NCBI RefSeq assembly: GCF_014646095.1
Contig: NZ_BMMU01000030.1
Span: 1 to 64,000, forward strand
DNA length: 64,000 nucleotides
DNA from: Streptomyces lacrimifluminis
GTDB lineage: Bacteria; Actinomycetota; Actinomycetes; Streptomycetales; Streptomycetaceae
Direction: 5' to 3'
The translations under genes and the position numbers were made by a program. The notes beneath the pieces are model-generated. The model was not told the origin of the DNA and searched no databases. It saw nothing but the letters and a program-made list of their open reading frames with translations. Below, piece after piece: positions 41,614 to 50,167 of the stretch. Position 1 is the first letter of the stretch. Every line of letters begins with the position of its first letter.

Positions 41614-43569
41614 TCAGCGGATCGTGATGGTGATCGTCGACCCCTTGGCGGCGGTGCCGCCGCCGTCCACGGACTGCTTCTTCACGGTGTCGCCGAAGAG
41701 CCCGAGCAGCCCCCGGTCCTCCTCGACCGCGAACCCGGCCCCCTCCAGAGCCGCCTTCGCGTCGTCGACGCTGTCGCCCACCACATCCGGGACCTCGATC
41801 ATCTCGGGACCCTTGGAGACCGTCAGCGTGACCGTGTCGCCCTCCTCGGCCTCGCTGCCGGCCGCCGGTGACTGGACGGCGACCTGCCCCTGCGCGAACT
41901 CGTCCGAGGTGACGGACTTGGCGGCGACCTCGACCTTCAGTCCCGCCTCCTCCAGCACGGCCTGCGCGTCGGCGAGGTCGGCGCCGGTGACGTCGGAGAC
42001 CTCCACCGGGCTGCCCTTGCTGACGACGAGGGCGATCGCGGAACCCGCACGCCGCTCGGTGCCCGGACCCGGGCTGGTGCTGATCACGGAACCGCGGGGC
42101 ACCTCCTCGCTGAACTCCCGGGTGACCCTCCCCGGCTCCAGACCGCTCCGCTTCAGCAGCGCCCTGGCCTTGTCGAGGCGGTCGCCCGTGACCTGGGGCA
42201 CCGGAACTGTCTCCGGCCCCAGGGAGATGGTCAGCGTCACGGTGTCGTTGACCCGGATACGCTCGCCGACCTTCGGATCCGTACTGATGACGCTGCCGCG
42301 CCGCACCGTGTCGCTGTAGTCCTCGTCGCGCCTCACCTCGAGCCCGGCGTCCTGCAGCCGGGCCGTGGCCCGCGCCTCGGGCTGTGACAGCACCGTCGGG
42401 ACCTGTGTGAACTGCCCGGAGTTGATGTACCAGACGCCCGCCCCCGCACCGAGGACGAGCAGCACGGCGACGAGGACGGCGAGCGGCGTACGCCGCTTCC
42501 GCTCCCGCGCGGCCCGCCGGGAGGGCGGAGCGGGTGCCGGGGGAGCGCCGACGGCGCCCAGCCGACTGGTCCGGTTCAACCGCCGCTCGTCGACCGGGGG
42601 TTCGTCCTCGTTTACGGGCAGGGGCCGGGGCACGGACAGCGCGCGCGGGATGACACTCGTCAGGTTCTCGGCGTTGCCGTGCTCCGAGGTGACGGCCTGC
42701 GGCGGTACGGCGTCCAGTTGCTCGGCGTCGAGCGAGCCGCGCGTCTCCAGGACCTGCGAGAGCAGTGCCACGGCGTCGTACGGGCGGATGTCGGCGTTGC
42801 GCGCGGTGGCCGAGGCGACCAGCGCGTCCAGCTCGAAGGCCAGCCCCGGTACGACGGCCGAGGGCGGCGGCACGTCCTCGTGCAGGTGCTTGTAGAGCAC
42901 GAGCGCGGGGGAGTCGCCGTAGTGCGGCTGGTCGCCGGTCAGCATCTCGTAGAGGACGATTCCGCAGGCGTACACGTCGACCCGGGGATCGGCGGTGCCG
43001 CTCTCGATCTGCTCGGGCGCCAGGTAGGAGACGGTGCCGAGGACGGAGCCGGTCGTGTTGGTGACCGTGTCCACGGCCCGCACGAGTCCGAAGTCGGCGA
43101 CCTTGACCCGCCCGTCGTCCCCTATCAGCACGTTCTCGGGCTTCATGTCGCGGTGCACGAACCCGGCCCGGTGCGCGGCGCCGAGGGCGGCGAGCACCGG
43201 CTCCAGGATGTCGAGCGCGGCCCTCGGCTGGAGCGCGCCACGCTCGCGCAGCACGTCACGCAGGGTGCAGCCGGCGACGTACTCCATGGCGAGATACACG
43301 TACGGCCCGTCGGTGCCCTGGTCGAAGACCTGCACGACGTTCGGGTGCGCGAGCCGGGCCACGGACTTCGCTTCCCGGATGAACCGCTCGACGAAGGACA
43401 CGTCGGCGGCGAGCGTCGGATGCATGACCTTGAGAGCGAGCACACGGTCGAGACGGGTGTCCACGGCCCGGTAGACCGTGGCCATCCCGCCGACCGCGAT
43501 CCGCGCGTCCACGCGATAGCGACCGTCGAGCAGCTGCCCGACGAGAGGGTCCTGAAGGGTCGTGTCCAC
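41614..43569 (-). CDS. pkaF: PASTA-domain Ser/Thr protein kinase
   Basis: This is a membrane receptor-like kinase of 651 residues. The cytoplasmic kinase domain has VGGMATVYRA, ALKVMHP (ATP Lys), VHRDMKPENVL and VADFGLVRA, and is followed by a basic linker and one membrane helix (LAVLVAVLLVLGAGAGVWYI). Outside are four PASTA repeats of about 68 residues that should bind peptidoglycan fragments or lipid II. GTG 43569 is chosen. TACACT lies exactly 7 bases before it with no Shine-Dalgarno. The symbol follows S. coelicolor usage as I remember it. Confidence 0.92.
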   Translation of the reverse strand: MDTTLQDPLVGQLLDGRYRVDARIAVGGMATVYRAVDTRLDRVLALKVMHPTLAADVSFVERFIREAKSVARLAHPNVVQVFDQGTDGPYVYLAMEYVAGCTLRDVLRERGALQPRAALDILEPVLAALGAAHRAGFVHRDMKPENVLIGDDGRVKVADFGLVRAVDTVTNTTGSVLGTVSYLAPEQIESGTADPRVDVYACGIVLYEMLTGDQPHYGDSPALVLYKHLHEDVPPPSAVVPGLAFELDALVASATARNADIRPYDAVALLSQVLETRGSLDAEQLDAVPPQAVTSEHGNAENLTSVIPRALSVPRPLPVNEDEPPVDERRLNRTSRLGAVGAPPAPAPPSRRAARERKRRTPLAVLVAVLLVLGAGAGVWYINSGQFTQVPTVLSQPEARATARLQDAGLEVRRDEDYSDTVRRGSVISTDPKVGERIRVNDTVTLTISLGPETVPVPQVTGDRLDKARALLKRSGLEPGRVTREFSEEVPRGSVISTSPGPGTERRAGSAIALVVSKGSPVEVSDVTGADLADAQAVLEEAGLKVEVAAKSVTSDEFAQGQVAVQSPAAGSEAEEGDTVTLTVSKGPEMIEVPDVVGDSVDDAKAALEGAGFAVEEDRGLLGLFGDTVKKQSVDGGGTAAKGSTITITIR

Positions 43570-43824
43570 GCAGGTGAGTGTACGAGCCACCGCTGACAAG
43601 CCCGCAGTTTCGGCCAGGAAAGCACAGGAAAGCAGCGGTACTGAAGCCGACCTGTGACGCGGATCGCACGGGACGGGGAGGGGTTGGCGGCCGATGGATC
43701 GGACCCGCAGCCGCCGACGGCGGGAAGCTCCCACGGGAAAGTCCCGCTGGTAAACGGGCCGGAAACGGGCTGGAAACGGGTGATGCGTGGGTGGGAGATC
43801 AAAGGGTGGTGAAGCGCCGGGTGC

Positions 43825-44619
43825 CTAGAAAGCAGGTCGCTCGGGATCCAACGCGGCCAGCCCGGCAACGGGGGACGACGCCGCAGCGAAGTGCCGCCGG
43901 GGTATCCGCCCGGCCCGGTAGGCCAACCGCCCCGCCTTCACCCCGCTCCGCATGGCGGCAGCCATCAGCACGGGCTCCTGAGCCCGGGTGACGGCGGACG
44001 CCAGCATCACTCCCGCACACCCCAACTCCATCGCCAACGCCACATCCGACGCCGTCCCCGCCCCCGCGTCCAGAATCACCGGCACACGCGCGTGCTCCAC
44101 GATCAGCTGGAAGTTGTGCGGGTTGCGAATCCCCAGCCCCGACCCGATCGGCGACCCGAGCGGCATGACCGCGGCGCACCCCACGTCCTCCAGCCTGCGT
44201 GCCAGCACGGGGTCGTCGTTCGTGTACGGCAGCACGGTGAACCCGTCCTCCACCAGCACCTCCGCCGCGTCCAGCAACTCGATCGGATCCGGCAGCAGCG
44301 TCCGCTCGTCGGCGATGACCTCCAGCTTCACCACGTCCGTCCCGAGCGCCTCCCGGGCCAGCCGGGCCGTCAGCACGGCCTCCCCGGCGGTGAAGCACCC
44401 CGCGGTGTTGGGCAGCACCTGGATGCCCAGCCGGTCCAGCACCGACAGCACCGACCCGTGCACCGAGGGATCGACGCGCCGCATCGCGACCGTCGTCAGC
44501 TCCGTGCCGGAGGCCACCAGCGCCCGCTCCAGCACGTCGAGGCTGGGCGCACCCCCCGTACCCATGATCAGCCGGGACGTGAAGGCCGTACCGCCGAGGA
44601 CGAAGGGATCGTCGGCCAT
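43825..44619 (-). CDS. thiG: Thiazole synthase
   Basis: It forms the thiazole phosphate of thiamine from deoxyxylulose 5-phosphate, dehydroglycine and ThiS-thiocarboxylate. The 264-residue TIM-barrel protein has RLIMGTGG, VLPNTAGC, DVVKLEVIAD with the catalytic Lys, VMPLGSPIGSG and ILDAGAGTASD. It is the third gene of thiO-thiS-thiG, 3 bases after thiS. Dehydroglycine should come from ThiO in this aerobic route. Confidence 0.97.
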   Translation of the reverse strand: MADDPFVLGGTAFTSRLIMGTGGAPSLDVLERALVASGTELTTVAMRRVDPSVHGSVLSVLDRLGIQVLPNTAGCFTAGEAVLTARLAREALGTDVVKLEVIADERTLLPDPIELLDAAEVLVEDGFTVLPYTNDDPVLARRLEDVGCAAVMPLGSPIGSGLGIRNPHNFQLIVEHARVPVILDAGAGTASDVALAMELGCAGVMLASAVTRAQEPVLMAAAMRSGVKAGRLAYRAGRIPRRHFAAASSPVAGLAALDPERPAF

Positions 44620-44622
44620 GGC

Positions 44623-44835
44623 TCAGCCCCCCTGGACGGCGGTGAGGACTTCGACGCGGTCACCCTCGGCGAGGGCGGTCGACGACCACCGCGCGCGCGG
44701 GACGACGGTTTCGTTGAGCGCGGCGGCCACCCCGGAGGGCGCCGGGGTGAGGGAACTCACCAGAGTGTCGAGCGCGGTTCCCGGGGAGACCTCGCGCCGC
44801 CGGCCGTTGACCAGAATGTTCAGGTGATGGCTCAT
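44623..44835 (-). CDS. thiS: Sulfur carrier protein ThiS
   Basis: This 70-residue ubiquitin-fold protein ends in Gly-Gly (TAVQGG), the tail that is thiocarboxylated and delivers sulfur to ThiG. Its start overlaps the thiO stop by 4 bases (ATGA), and thiG follows at once. An adenylating partner (ThiF) is not in the window. Confidence 0.96.
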   Translation of the reverse strand: MSHHLNILVNGRRREVSPGTALDTLVSSLTPAPSGVAAALNETVVPRARWSSTALAEGDRVEVLTAVQGG

Positions 44836-45995
44836 GCGAACTGCTCCATGCGTACGGTGTCGAACCGGCGGGGTGTGAAGGCCCGGGCCTCCTCGGGCAG
44901 TTCACCGGTGGCCAGCGCGCAGGCCAGCGCGTCACCGGTGACCGGGGTCAGCAGCACACCGTTGCGATAGTGGCCGGTGGCCAGCAGCAGCCCCTCCAGG
45001 GCGGTCGGACCGAGCAGCGGCGCGTTGTCGGGGGAGGCGGGGCGCAGGCCGGCCCGTGTCTCGGTCAACGGCAACTCGGTGATCCCGGGGACGAGTTCGT
45101 GGGCGTCGCGCAGCAGCTCGTACACGCCGCCCGCCGTGACCGTCGTGTCCCAGCCCAGTTCCTCGCTCGTCGCCCCGACGACCAGCTCACCGTTCTCGCG
45201 CGGCACCAGATAGACCTGGCTGCCGCGCACCACGGCCCGCACGGTCCGGCTCAGGAACGGCGCGTACCGCTGCGGCACGGTCACCCGCAACACCTGCCCC
45301 TTCACGGGCCGTACGGGCGGCAGCACGGCCTCCGGGACGCCCGCGAGCCGTCCGCTGAGGCTGCCCCCCGCCAGCACGATCGACCCGGCGGCCAGTTCGT
45401 CGCCGTCCGAGTCGGTCACCGACACGGCCCGCTCCCGCCGTACGTCGAGCCGCTCGGCCCAGGTCCGGCGCAGCACCACCCCGGCCCGCTCGCACGCGTC
45501 CACCAGCGCCCCGGCCAGCCGCCGGGGGTCGATCTGGTGGTCGCCGTCCACCCGCAGCCCCCCGCGCACGCCCGGCGCGAGCATCGGCTCCAGGCGCCGG
45601 CACTCACGCCCCGAGAGCCACTCCGACTCCAGGCCCGACCGCTGCTGCAGGGCGTGCAGTTCGCGCAGTTCGGCGCGGTCGTCGGCGTCGAGTGCGACGG
45701 CGAGCGTGCCGCAGCGGCGGTAGCCGAGGTCGTGGCCGGTCAGCTCGGTGAGCTCGGCCACGAAGTCCGGGTAGCGGCGGGCCGACTCCAGGTTCAGCCC
45801 CAGCAGGGTCTGCTCGCCGTGGTGCAGCTCCGTGACGGCGGCCAGCATCCCGGCCGCCACCTGCGCGGCCCCGCCGCCCGGCTCGGGATCCACGACGGTC
45901 GTGGCGAGCCCGCGCTGCGCGGCCCGCCAGGCCGTCACCAGCCCGATGATCCCGCCTCCGACGACAACGACGTCCGAGGTGTGTGTACGCGACAT
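44832..45995 (-). CDS. thiO: Glycine oxidase ThiO
   Basis: This FAD-dependent oxidase of 387 residues converts glycine to dehydroglycine for thiazole synthesis. The dinucleotide fold is VVVVGGGIIGLVTAWRAAQRG. RAGLRPASPDNAPLLGPT and ATGHYRNGVLLTPVTGD are typical of the D-amino-acid oxidase/ThiO family. It is the first gene of the operon, directly behind a TPP riboswitch, so its expression should fall when thiamine pyrophosphate is abundant. Confidence 0.95.
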   Translation of the reverse strand: MSRTHTSDVVVVGGGIIGLVTAWRAAQRGLATTVVDPEPGGGAAQVAAGMLAAVTELHHGEQTLLGLNLESARRYPDFVAELTELTGHDLGYRRCGTLAVALDADDRAELRELHALQQRSGLESEWLSGRECRRLEPMLAPGVRGGLRVDGDHQIDPRRLAGALVDACERAGVVLRRTWAERLDVRRERAVSVTDSDGDELAAGSIVLAGGSLSGRLAGVPEAVLPPVRPVKGQVLRVTVPQRYAPFLSRTVRAVVRGSQVYLVPRENGELVVGATSEELGWDTTVTAGGVYELLRDAHELVPGITELPLTETRAGLRPASPDNAPLLGPTALEGLLLATGHYRNGVLLTPVTGDALACALATGELPEEARAFTPRRFDTVRMEQFA

Positions 45996-46002
45996 GGGCG
46001 TC

Positions 46003-46105
46003 CAGCCCCTCCCTTCGCCGGCATGACCCGGATCAGGTTCGTACGGTCGGAGGCCGCCCAGCCTCCCTCTCAGCCCGGTGCGTCCGGGCTCCCGCGAGTG
46101 CTTAC
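46003..46105 (-). ncRNA. TPP riboswitch (THI element)
   Basis: On the minus strand the order is GGGAGCCCGGACGCACCGGG, CTGAGAGGGAGGC, then CCGACCGTACGAACCTGAT and CCGGGTCATGCCGGCGAAGG. These are the conserved TPP-binding sequences. It ends a few bases before the thiO start, so the likely mechanism is occlusion of translation initiation. Confidence 0.95.
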
Positions 46106-46156
46106 GCTGGTCACCCTAGCCCGCGGGGCAACTCACATGTAAGGGAGCCTCCGCCC

Positions 46157-46549
46157 ATGGCCCGATCGCTCGACGGTCTCGTCCTCGCCCCGGTCATGGA
46201 CCAGGCGCCGGGCCAGGTGGGTACGCGCACCCGGTTCACCTACCACGAGCAGGACGGTGGGATCTGGGCCGAGTACGCGGGCGGGGATGTCGTACGCGGC
46301 CGTCTCGTGGGTACGCGGGAGGGGGACCGTCTCGACTTCCGGTACGTGCAGCTGAAGCTCGACGGGACGACGTCCTCGGGCCACTGTGTGTCCGAGGTGA
46401 CCGAACTGCCGGACGGGCGGGTGCGGTTGACGGAGACCTGGGAGTGGGAGTCGCAGCCGGGCAGTGGGACGAGCCTGGTCGAGGAAGTCGCGGAAGCCGA
46501 ACGAGTCGAGCCCGTGGGTGTGCAGCAGGTCACTGACCGCGCCCACTGA
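46157..46549 (+). CDS. Small beta-rich conserved protein
   Basis: This 130-residue cytoplasmic protein has no catalytic motif. Its core, TRFTYHEQDGGIWAEYAGGD followed by VVRGRLVGTREGDRLDFRYV, is predicted as antiparallel strands. Homologues with the pattern WAEYxGGxxxxGxLxG are sometimes labelled N-acetylglutamate synthase, but there is no GNAT acetyl-CoA loop, so that label should not be trusted. AAGGGAG precedes the ATG. It is divergent from the thiO riboswitch, and its stop lies in the palindrome ahead of the FAD reductase gene. Confidence 0.8.
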   Translation: MARSLDGLVLAPVMDQAPGQVGTRTRFTYHEQDGGIWAEYAGGDVVRGRLVGTREGDRLDFRYVQLKLDGTTSSGHCVSEVTELPDGRVRLTETWEWESQPGSGTSLVEEVAEAERVEPVGVQQVTDRAH

Positions 46550-46565
46550 CTGACAATTTGTCAGT
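46549..46565 (+). promoter_or_regulatory. Inverted repeat ahead of the FAD reductase gene
   Basis: ACTGACAA-T-TTGTCAGT is a perfect 8-bp inverted repeat with a 1-base centre, 17 bases before the GTG start. It has the look of an operator. Confidence 0.45.
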
Positions 46566-46581
46566 TGTCTATGGTGATCGG

Positions 46582-47820
46582 GTGAGTGAGCAGACGCAGA
46601 CACAGGGCACACAGGGCTTGTCGCAGCCGCGGCGCGTGGTCGTCGTGGGTGCGGGCATGGCCGGGGTGCAGAGCGCGGTCGCCCTGCGGGAGCAGGGGTT
46701 CACCGGCACCGTCACGCTGTTCGGCGCCGAACCCCATCAGCCGTACGACCGGCCCCCGCTGTCCAAGGCCGTCCTGCTCGGCAAGGCGGAGGGCTCCGCC
46801 TTCGACGTCGACTTCGAGGCCCTCGGCATCGAACTGCTGCTCGGGCGCGAGGTGCTGGGCGTCCGGGCCGGCGAACACGAGCTGGACACCCCTGAGGGAC
46901 CCGTGCCCTACGACGCCCTGGTCCTCGCGACCGGCGCCGAGCCGATCCGGCTGCCGGGCACCGAGGGCGTACCCGGTGTGCATCTGCTGCGCACCCTCGA
47001 CGACACCGAGCGGCTGCGGCCCGTACTCGCGCGCCAGCACGACATCGTGGTCGTCGGGGCCGGCTGGATCGGCGCCGAGTTCGCCACCGCCGCGCGCGAG
47101 GCCGGCTGCGCCGTCACCGTCGTCGAGGCCGCCGACCGGCCGCTCGCGGGCGCCCTGCCCGCCGAGGTGGCCGCGCCGATGGCCGCCTGGTACGCCGACA
47201 GCGGCGCCTCGTTGCGCACCCACGCGCGCGTGGCCCGCGTCGAGCCCGGCGCGGTGGTGCTCGACGACGGCTCGCGGCTGCCCGCGGGCGCTGTCGTCGT
47301 CGGCATCGGGGCCCGCCCGGCCACGGCCTGGCTCGCGGGCTCGGGGATCGCCCTGGGCGACCACCGCGAGGTCGTCGCCGACGACCACCTGCGCACCTCC
47401 GCGGCGGATGTCTACGCGGTCGGCGACTGCGCCTCCTTCCCGTCGGGAAGGTACGGCCGGCGCCTTCTGGTCCACCACTGGGACAACGCGCTCCAGGGAC
47501 CCCGCACGGTCGCCGCGAACATCATCGGGGAGACCCCGGCGGTCTACGACCCGGTCCCGTACTTCTGGTCGGAGCAGTTCGGCCGCTTCGTCCAGTACGT
47601 CGGCCACCACCAGTCCGCCGACACCACCCTCTGGCGCGGCGACCCCTCAGGCCCCGCCTGGACGGTCTGCTGGCTGCGGGAGGGCCGTCTGGTCGCCCTG
47701 CTGGCCGTGGGCCGCCCCCGGGACCTGGCTCAGGGGCGCCGCCTGGTCGAGGCGGGCACCCTGATGGACGCCGAGGCGCTGACCGACCCGTCCCGGCCCC
47801 TGAAGGCGGCCACGGCCTAG
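46582..47820 (+). CDS. FAD-dependent ferredoxin/rubredoxin reductase-like oxidoreductase
   Basis: This two-dinucleotide flavoprotein has 412 residues. FAD is bound by VVVVGAGMAGVQSAVALREQG and ADVYAVGDCASFP. NAD(P)H is bound by IVVVGAGWIGAEFATAAREAG. It fits class I ferredoxin reductases that feed electrons to Rieske oxygenases or cytochromes P450, such as the putidaredoxin reductase type. No ferredoxin or P450 gene is adjacent, so the partner is unknown. GTG 46582 is favoured; the frame also allows TTG 46558 inside the palindrome. Confidence 0.88.
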   Translation: MSEQTQTQGTQGLSQPRRVVVVGAGMAGVQSAVALREQGFTGTVTLFGAEPHQPYDRPPLSKAVLLGKAEGSAFDVDFEALGIELLLGREVLGVRAGEHELDTPEGPVPYDALVLATGAEPIRLPGTEGVPGVHLLRTLDDTERLRPVLARQHDIVVVGAGWIGAEFATAAREAGCAVTVVEAADRPLAGALPAEVAAPMAAWYADSGASLRTHARVARVEPGAVVLDDGSRLPAGAVVVGIGARPATAWLAGSGIALGDHREVVADDHLRTSAADVYAVGDCASFPSGRYGRRLLVHHWDNALQGPRTVAANIIGETPAVYDPVPYFWSEQFGRFVQYVGHHQSADTTLWRGDPSGPAWTVCWLREGRLVALLAVGRPRDLAQGRRLVEAGTLMDAEALTDPSRPLKAATA

Positions 47821-47917
47821 CGCGACGCGGCTGACGAGATGGCTCGACGCCACCGGATCGGCGCAGGTCGGAGGGGCTTGGCTTCCGACTGTCAGTGCGG
47901 GATGGCAGGCTTGTCCC

Positions 47918-48289
47918 GTGACCGAGATTGACGCAAAGACCGATGCTCTCGTGCCCGCCTGGCTCACGCTGCCCGATATCGCGGAAATCCTCGATATCGA
48001 GGTGACACGCGTCCGGCAGCTGGTCAGGGAGGGCCAAGTGATCGCCGTACGCCGTGGTGAGAACCGCGCGTTGCACGTTCCCGCCGCCTTCATCGACGGG
48101 GTCGAGCAGAAGGTCGTCAAGGGCCTCACCGGCACCCTGACGCTCCTGAGGGACGACGGCTACTCCGACGAAGAGATGCTGGAGTGGCTCTTCACTCCCG
48201 ACCCGAGCCTGCCCGGCACCCCCGCGCAGGCCCTCGCCGAGAACCGCGGCACGGAGGTGAGGCGTCGCGCCCAGGCGCTCGCCGTCTGA
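47918..48289 (+). CDS. Rv2175c-like winged-helix DNA-binding protein
   Basis: This 123-residue protein has an N-terminal helix-turn-helix (WLTLPDIAEILDIEVTRVRQ followed by LVREGQVIAVRRG) and a C-terminal region (EKVVKGLTGTLTLLRDDGYS, EMLEWLFTPDPSL) that match Rv2175c of M. tuberculosis. Rv2175c is a DNA-binding substrate of the kinase PknL. Here a PASTA kinase lies 4.3 kb away with thiamine genes in between. The GTG start has no clear Shine-Dalgarno sequence. A GC-rich hairpin follows the gene. Confidence 0.85.
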   Translation: MTEIDAKTDALVPAWLTLPDIAEILDIEVTRVRQLVREGQVIAVRRGENRALHVPAAFIDGVEQKVVKGLTGTLTLLRDDGYSDEEMLEWLFTPDPSLPGTPAQALAENRGTEVRRRAQALAV

Positions 48290-48340
48290 TTCGCCCAGCC
48301 GTTCGATGTGCGGGCTGCGGTCCGCACACCGCCACACAGG

Positions 48341-48376
48341 GGCGCGCCCGGGGGAGAACATCCCGGGGGCGCGCCC
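48341..48376 (+). terminator. GC-rich hairpin between the Rv2175c-like gene and thiE
   Basis: GGGCGCGCCCGGG and CCCGGGGGCGCGCCC can pair across about 9 bases, with two unpaired Gs. It probably ends the upstream transcript. There is no T-run. Confidence 0.55.
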
Positions 48377-48392
48377 ATGGGGGGACAACCGT

Positions 48393-49079
48393 ATGCCCGA
48401 GACGTCCGACACCGTGCCCGGGGCAACCGCCGACACCGGCACGGCCCGTGCCCGGCTCGCCGACGCCCGGGTCTACCTCTGCACGGACGCCCGCAGACGG
48501 CAGGGCGACCTCGCCGAGTTCCTGGACACCGTGCTGGCCGGCGGGGTCGACATCGTGCAGTTGCGCGACAAGGGCATGGAGGCGGCCGAGGAACTGGACC
48601 ACCTCCAGATCTTCGCCGACGCCTGCGCCCGGCACGGCAAGCTCCTCGCGGTCAACGACCGGGCGGACGTCGCCCACGCGGTCCGCGCCGACGTACTGCA
48701 CCTCGGCCAGGGCGACCTGCCCGTCCCGGCGGCCCGCGCGATCCTCGGCCCTGACGTGCTCGTGGGCCGTTCCACGCACGCGGGGTCCGAGGCCGCCGCA
48801 GCCGCCGTCCAGGAGGGCGTCGACTACTTCTGCACGGGCCCCTGCTGGCCGACCCCCACCAAGCCGGGCCGCCACGCGCCCGGCCTCGACCTGGTCCGTT
48901 ACACGGCGGCTCTCGCCACCGAGCGCCCCTGGTTCGCCATCGGCGGCATCGGCCTGGGCAACCTGGACGAGGTACTGGAGGCGGGTGCCCGCAGGGTCGT
49001 CGTCGTACGGGCGATAACGGAGGCGGACGATCCGGGCGCGGCGGCGGGTGAGTTCGCCAAGCGGCTGCGAGTCCTGTAG
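48393..49079 (+). CDS. thiE: Thiamine-phosphate synthase
   Basis: It joins the pyrimidine and thiazole moieties to give thiamine phosphate. The 228-residue TIM-barrel protein shows VDIVQLRDKGM, LLAVNDRADVA, LHLGQGDLPV, VGRSTHAGSE and FAIGGIGLGNLDEV, which are the substrate and Mg-binding segments. GGGGGA precedes ATG 48393. No riboswitch is seen here, unlike thiOSG, so the gene may be expressed independently of TPP. Confidence 0.95.
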   Translation: MPETSDTVPGATADTGTARARLADARVYLCTDARRRQGDLAEFLDTVLAGGVDIVQLRDKGMEAAEELDHLQIFADACARHGKLLAVNDRADVAHAVRADVLHLGQGDLPVPAARAILGPDVLVGRSTHAGSEAAAAAVQEGVDYFCTGPCWPTPTKPGRHAPGLDLVRYTAALATERPWFAIGGIGLGNLDEVLEAGARRVVVVRAITEADDPGAAAGEFAKRLRVL

Positions 49080-49093
49080 CCGGGCGACGGGAC

Positions 49094-49163
49094 ATCCCTG
49101 AGTTCCGGGAGATCCCTGAGGTCCGGGTGTCCGAGTCCGGGTGTCCGAGGCGTGGTGTCCGAG
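49094..49163 (+). repeat. Short tandem repeats in the thiE-metF gap
   Basis: An 18-bp unit beginning ATCCCTGAG occurs twice (49094, 49112). It is followed by GTGTCCGAG three times at exactly 14-bp spacing (49127, 49141, 49155). The block ends about 45 bases before the predicted metF -35 box. Confidence 0.7.
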
Positions 49164-49208
49164 GGGTGGACAACAAGTCGACAATCCGGGCAAATTCCCT
49201 CCATCCGG

Positions 49209-49237
49209 TTGGGGGACCGCCGCCCCCTGACTAACCT
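49209..49237 (+). promoter_or_regulatory. Candidate metF promoter, predicted leaderless
   Basis: TTGGGG (49209-49214) and TAACCT (49232-49237) are 17 bases apart. The ATG begins 6 bases after the -10 box and no Shine-Dalgarno is present. Confidence 0.5.
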
Positions 49238-49243
49238 GCGGGT

Positions 49244-50167
49244 ATGGCCCTCGGAACCGCGTCCACCAGGACTGACCGCGCTCGCACCGTGCGTGACATG
49301 CTCGCGTCCGGCAAGACCACGTATTCCTTCGAGTTCTCGGCGCCGAAGACTCCCAAGGGCGAGCGGAACCTGTGGAACGCGCTGAGAAGGGTCGAGGCGG
49401 TCGCGCCGGACTTCGTGTCCGTGACGTACGGCGCCGGCGGGTCGACGCGCGCGGGAACGGTCAAGGAGACCCAGCAGATCGTCTCCGACACGACGCTCAC
49501 CCCGGTCGCCCACCTCACCGCGGTCAACCACTCCGTCGCCGAACTGCGCAACATCATCGGCCAGTACGCCGACGCCGGCATCCGCAACATCCTGGCCGTG
49601 CGCGGAGACCCGCCCGGCGATCCGATGGCCGAGTGGGTGGCGCACCCGAGCGGTCTGACGTACGCGGCCGAACTCGTGCGTCTCATCAAGGAGTCGGGCG
49701 ACTTCTGCGTAGGCGTCGCCGCCTTCCCCGAGACGCACCCGCGCTCTCCCGACCGGGACACGGACGTCACGCACTTCGTCGACAAGTGCCGGGCCGGCGC
49801 GGACTACGCGATCACCCAGATGTTCTTCCATCCGGAGTCGTATCTGCGGCTGCGGGACGCCGTCGCGGCGGCGGGCTGCCCGACCCCCGTCATCCCCGAG
49901 GTCATGCCCGTGACCAGCGTGCGGATGCTGGAGCGGTTGCCGCAGCTCAGCAACGCGGCCATCCCTTCCACCCTGAAAGAGCGGATCCTCACAGCCAAAG
50001 ACGACGCGGCGGCTGTACGCTCCATTGGCATCGAGTTCGCCACGGAGTTCTGCGCGCGACTGCTGGCCGAGGGAATCCCCGGACTGCACTTCATTACGCT
50101 GAACAACTCCACGGCATCGCTGGAAATCTACGAGAACCTGGGCCTGCACCACCCACAGCGGGCCTAG
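49244..50167 (+). CDS. metF: 5,10-methylenetetrahydrofolate reductase
   Basis: This FAD enzyme reduces methylene-THF to methyl-THF for methionine synthesis. The 307-residue TIM-barrel protein has TYSFEFSAPKTPKGE with the catalytic Glu, FVSVTYGAGGST, NILAVRGDPPGDP (folate Asp), CVGVAAFPETHP and ADYAITQMFF. The open frame that continues from within it belongs to the next gene's phase and is not its own. No riboswitch is seen, although a SAM element controls another gene in the window. Confidence 0.96.
   Translation: MALGTASTRTDRARTVRDMLASGKTTYSFEFSAPKTPKGERNLWNALRRVEAVAPDFVSVTYGAGGSTRAGTVKETQQIVSDTTLTPVAHLTAVNHSVAELRNIIGQYADAGIRNILAVRGDPPGDPMAEWVAHPSGLTYAAELVRLIKESGDFCVGVAAFPETHPRSPDRDTDVTHFVDKCRAGADYAITQMFFHPESYLRLRDAVAAAGCPTPVIPEVMPVTSVRMLERLPQLSNAAIPSTLKERILTAKDDAAAVRSIGIEFATEFCARLLAEGIPGLHFITLNNSTASLEIYENLGLHHPQRA

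Noticed and set aside
46157..46549. The N-acetylglutamate synthase label for the small beta-rich protein
   Set aside because: No GNAT acetyl-CoA-binding motif is visible and the length is too short.
48290..49079. A TPP riboswitch before thiE
   Set aside because: No CTGAGA or ACCTGA core is present in the leader. Only a GC-rich hairpin is seen.
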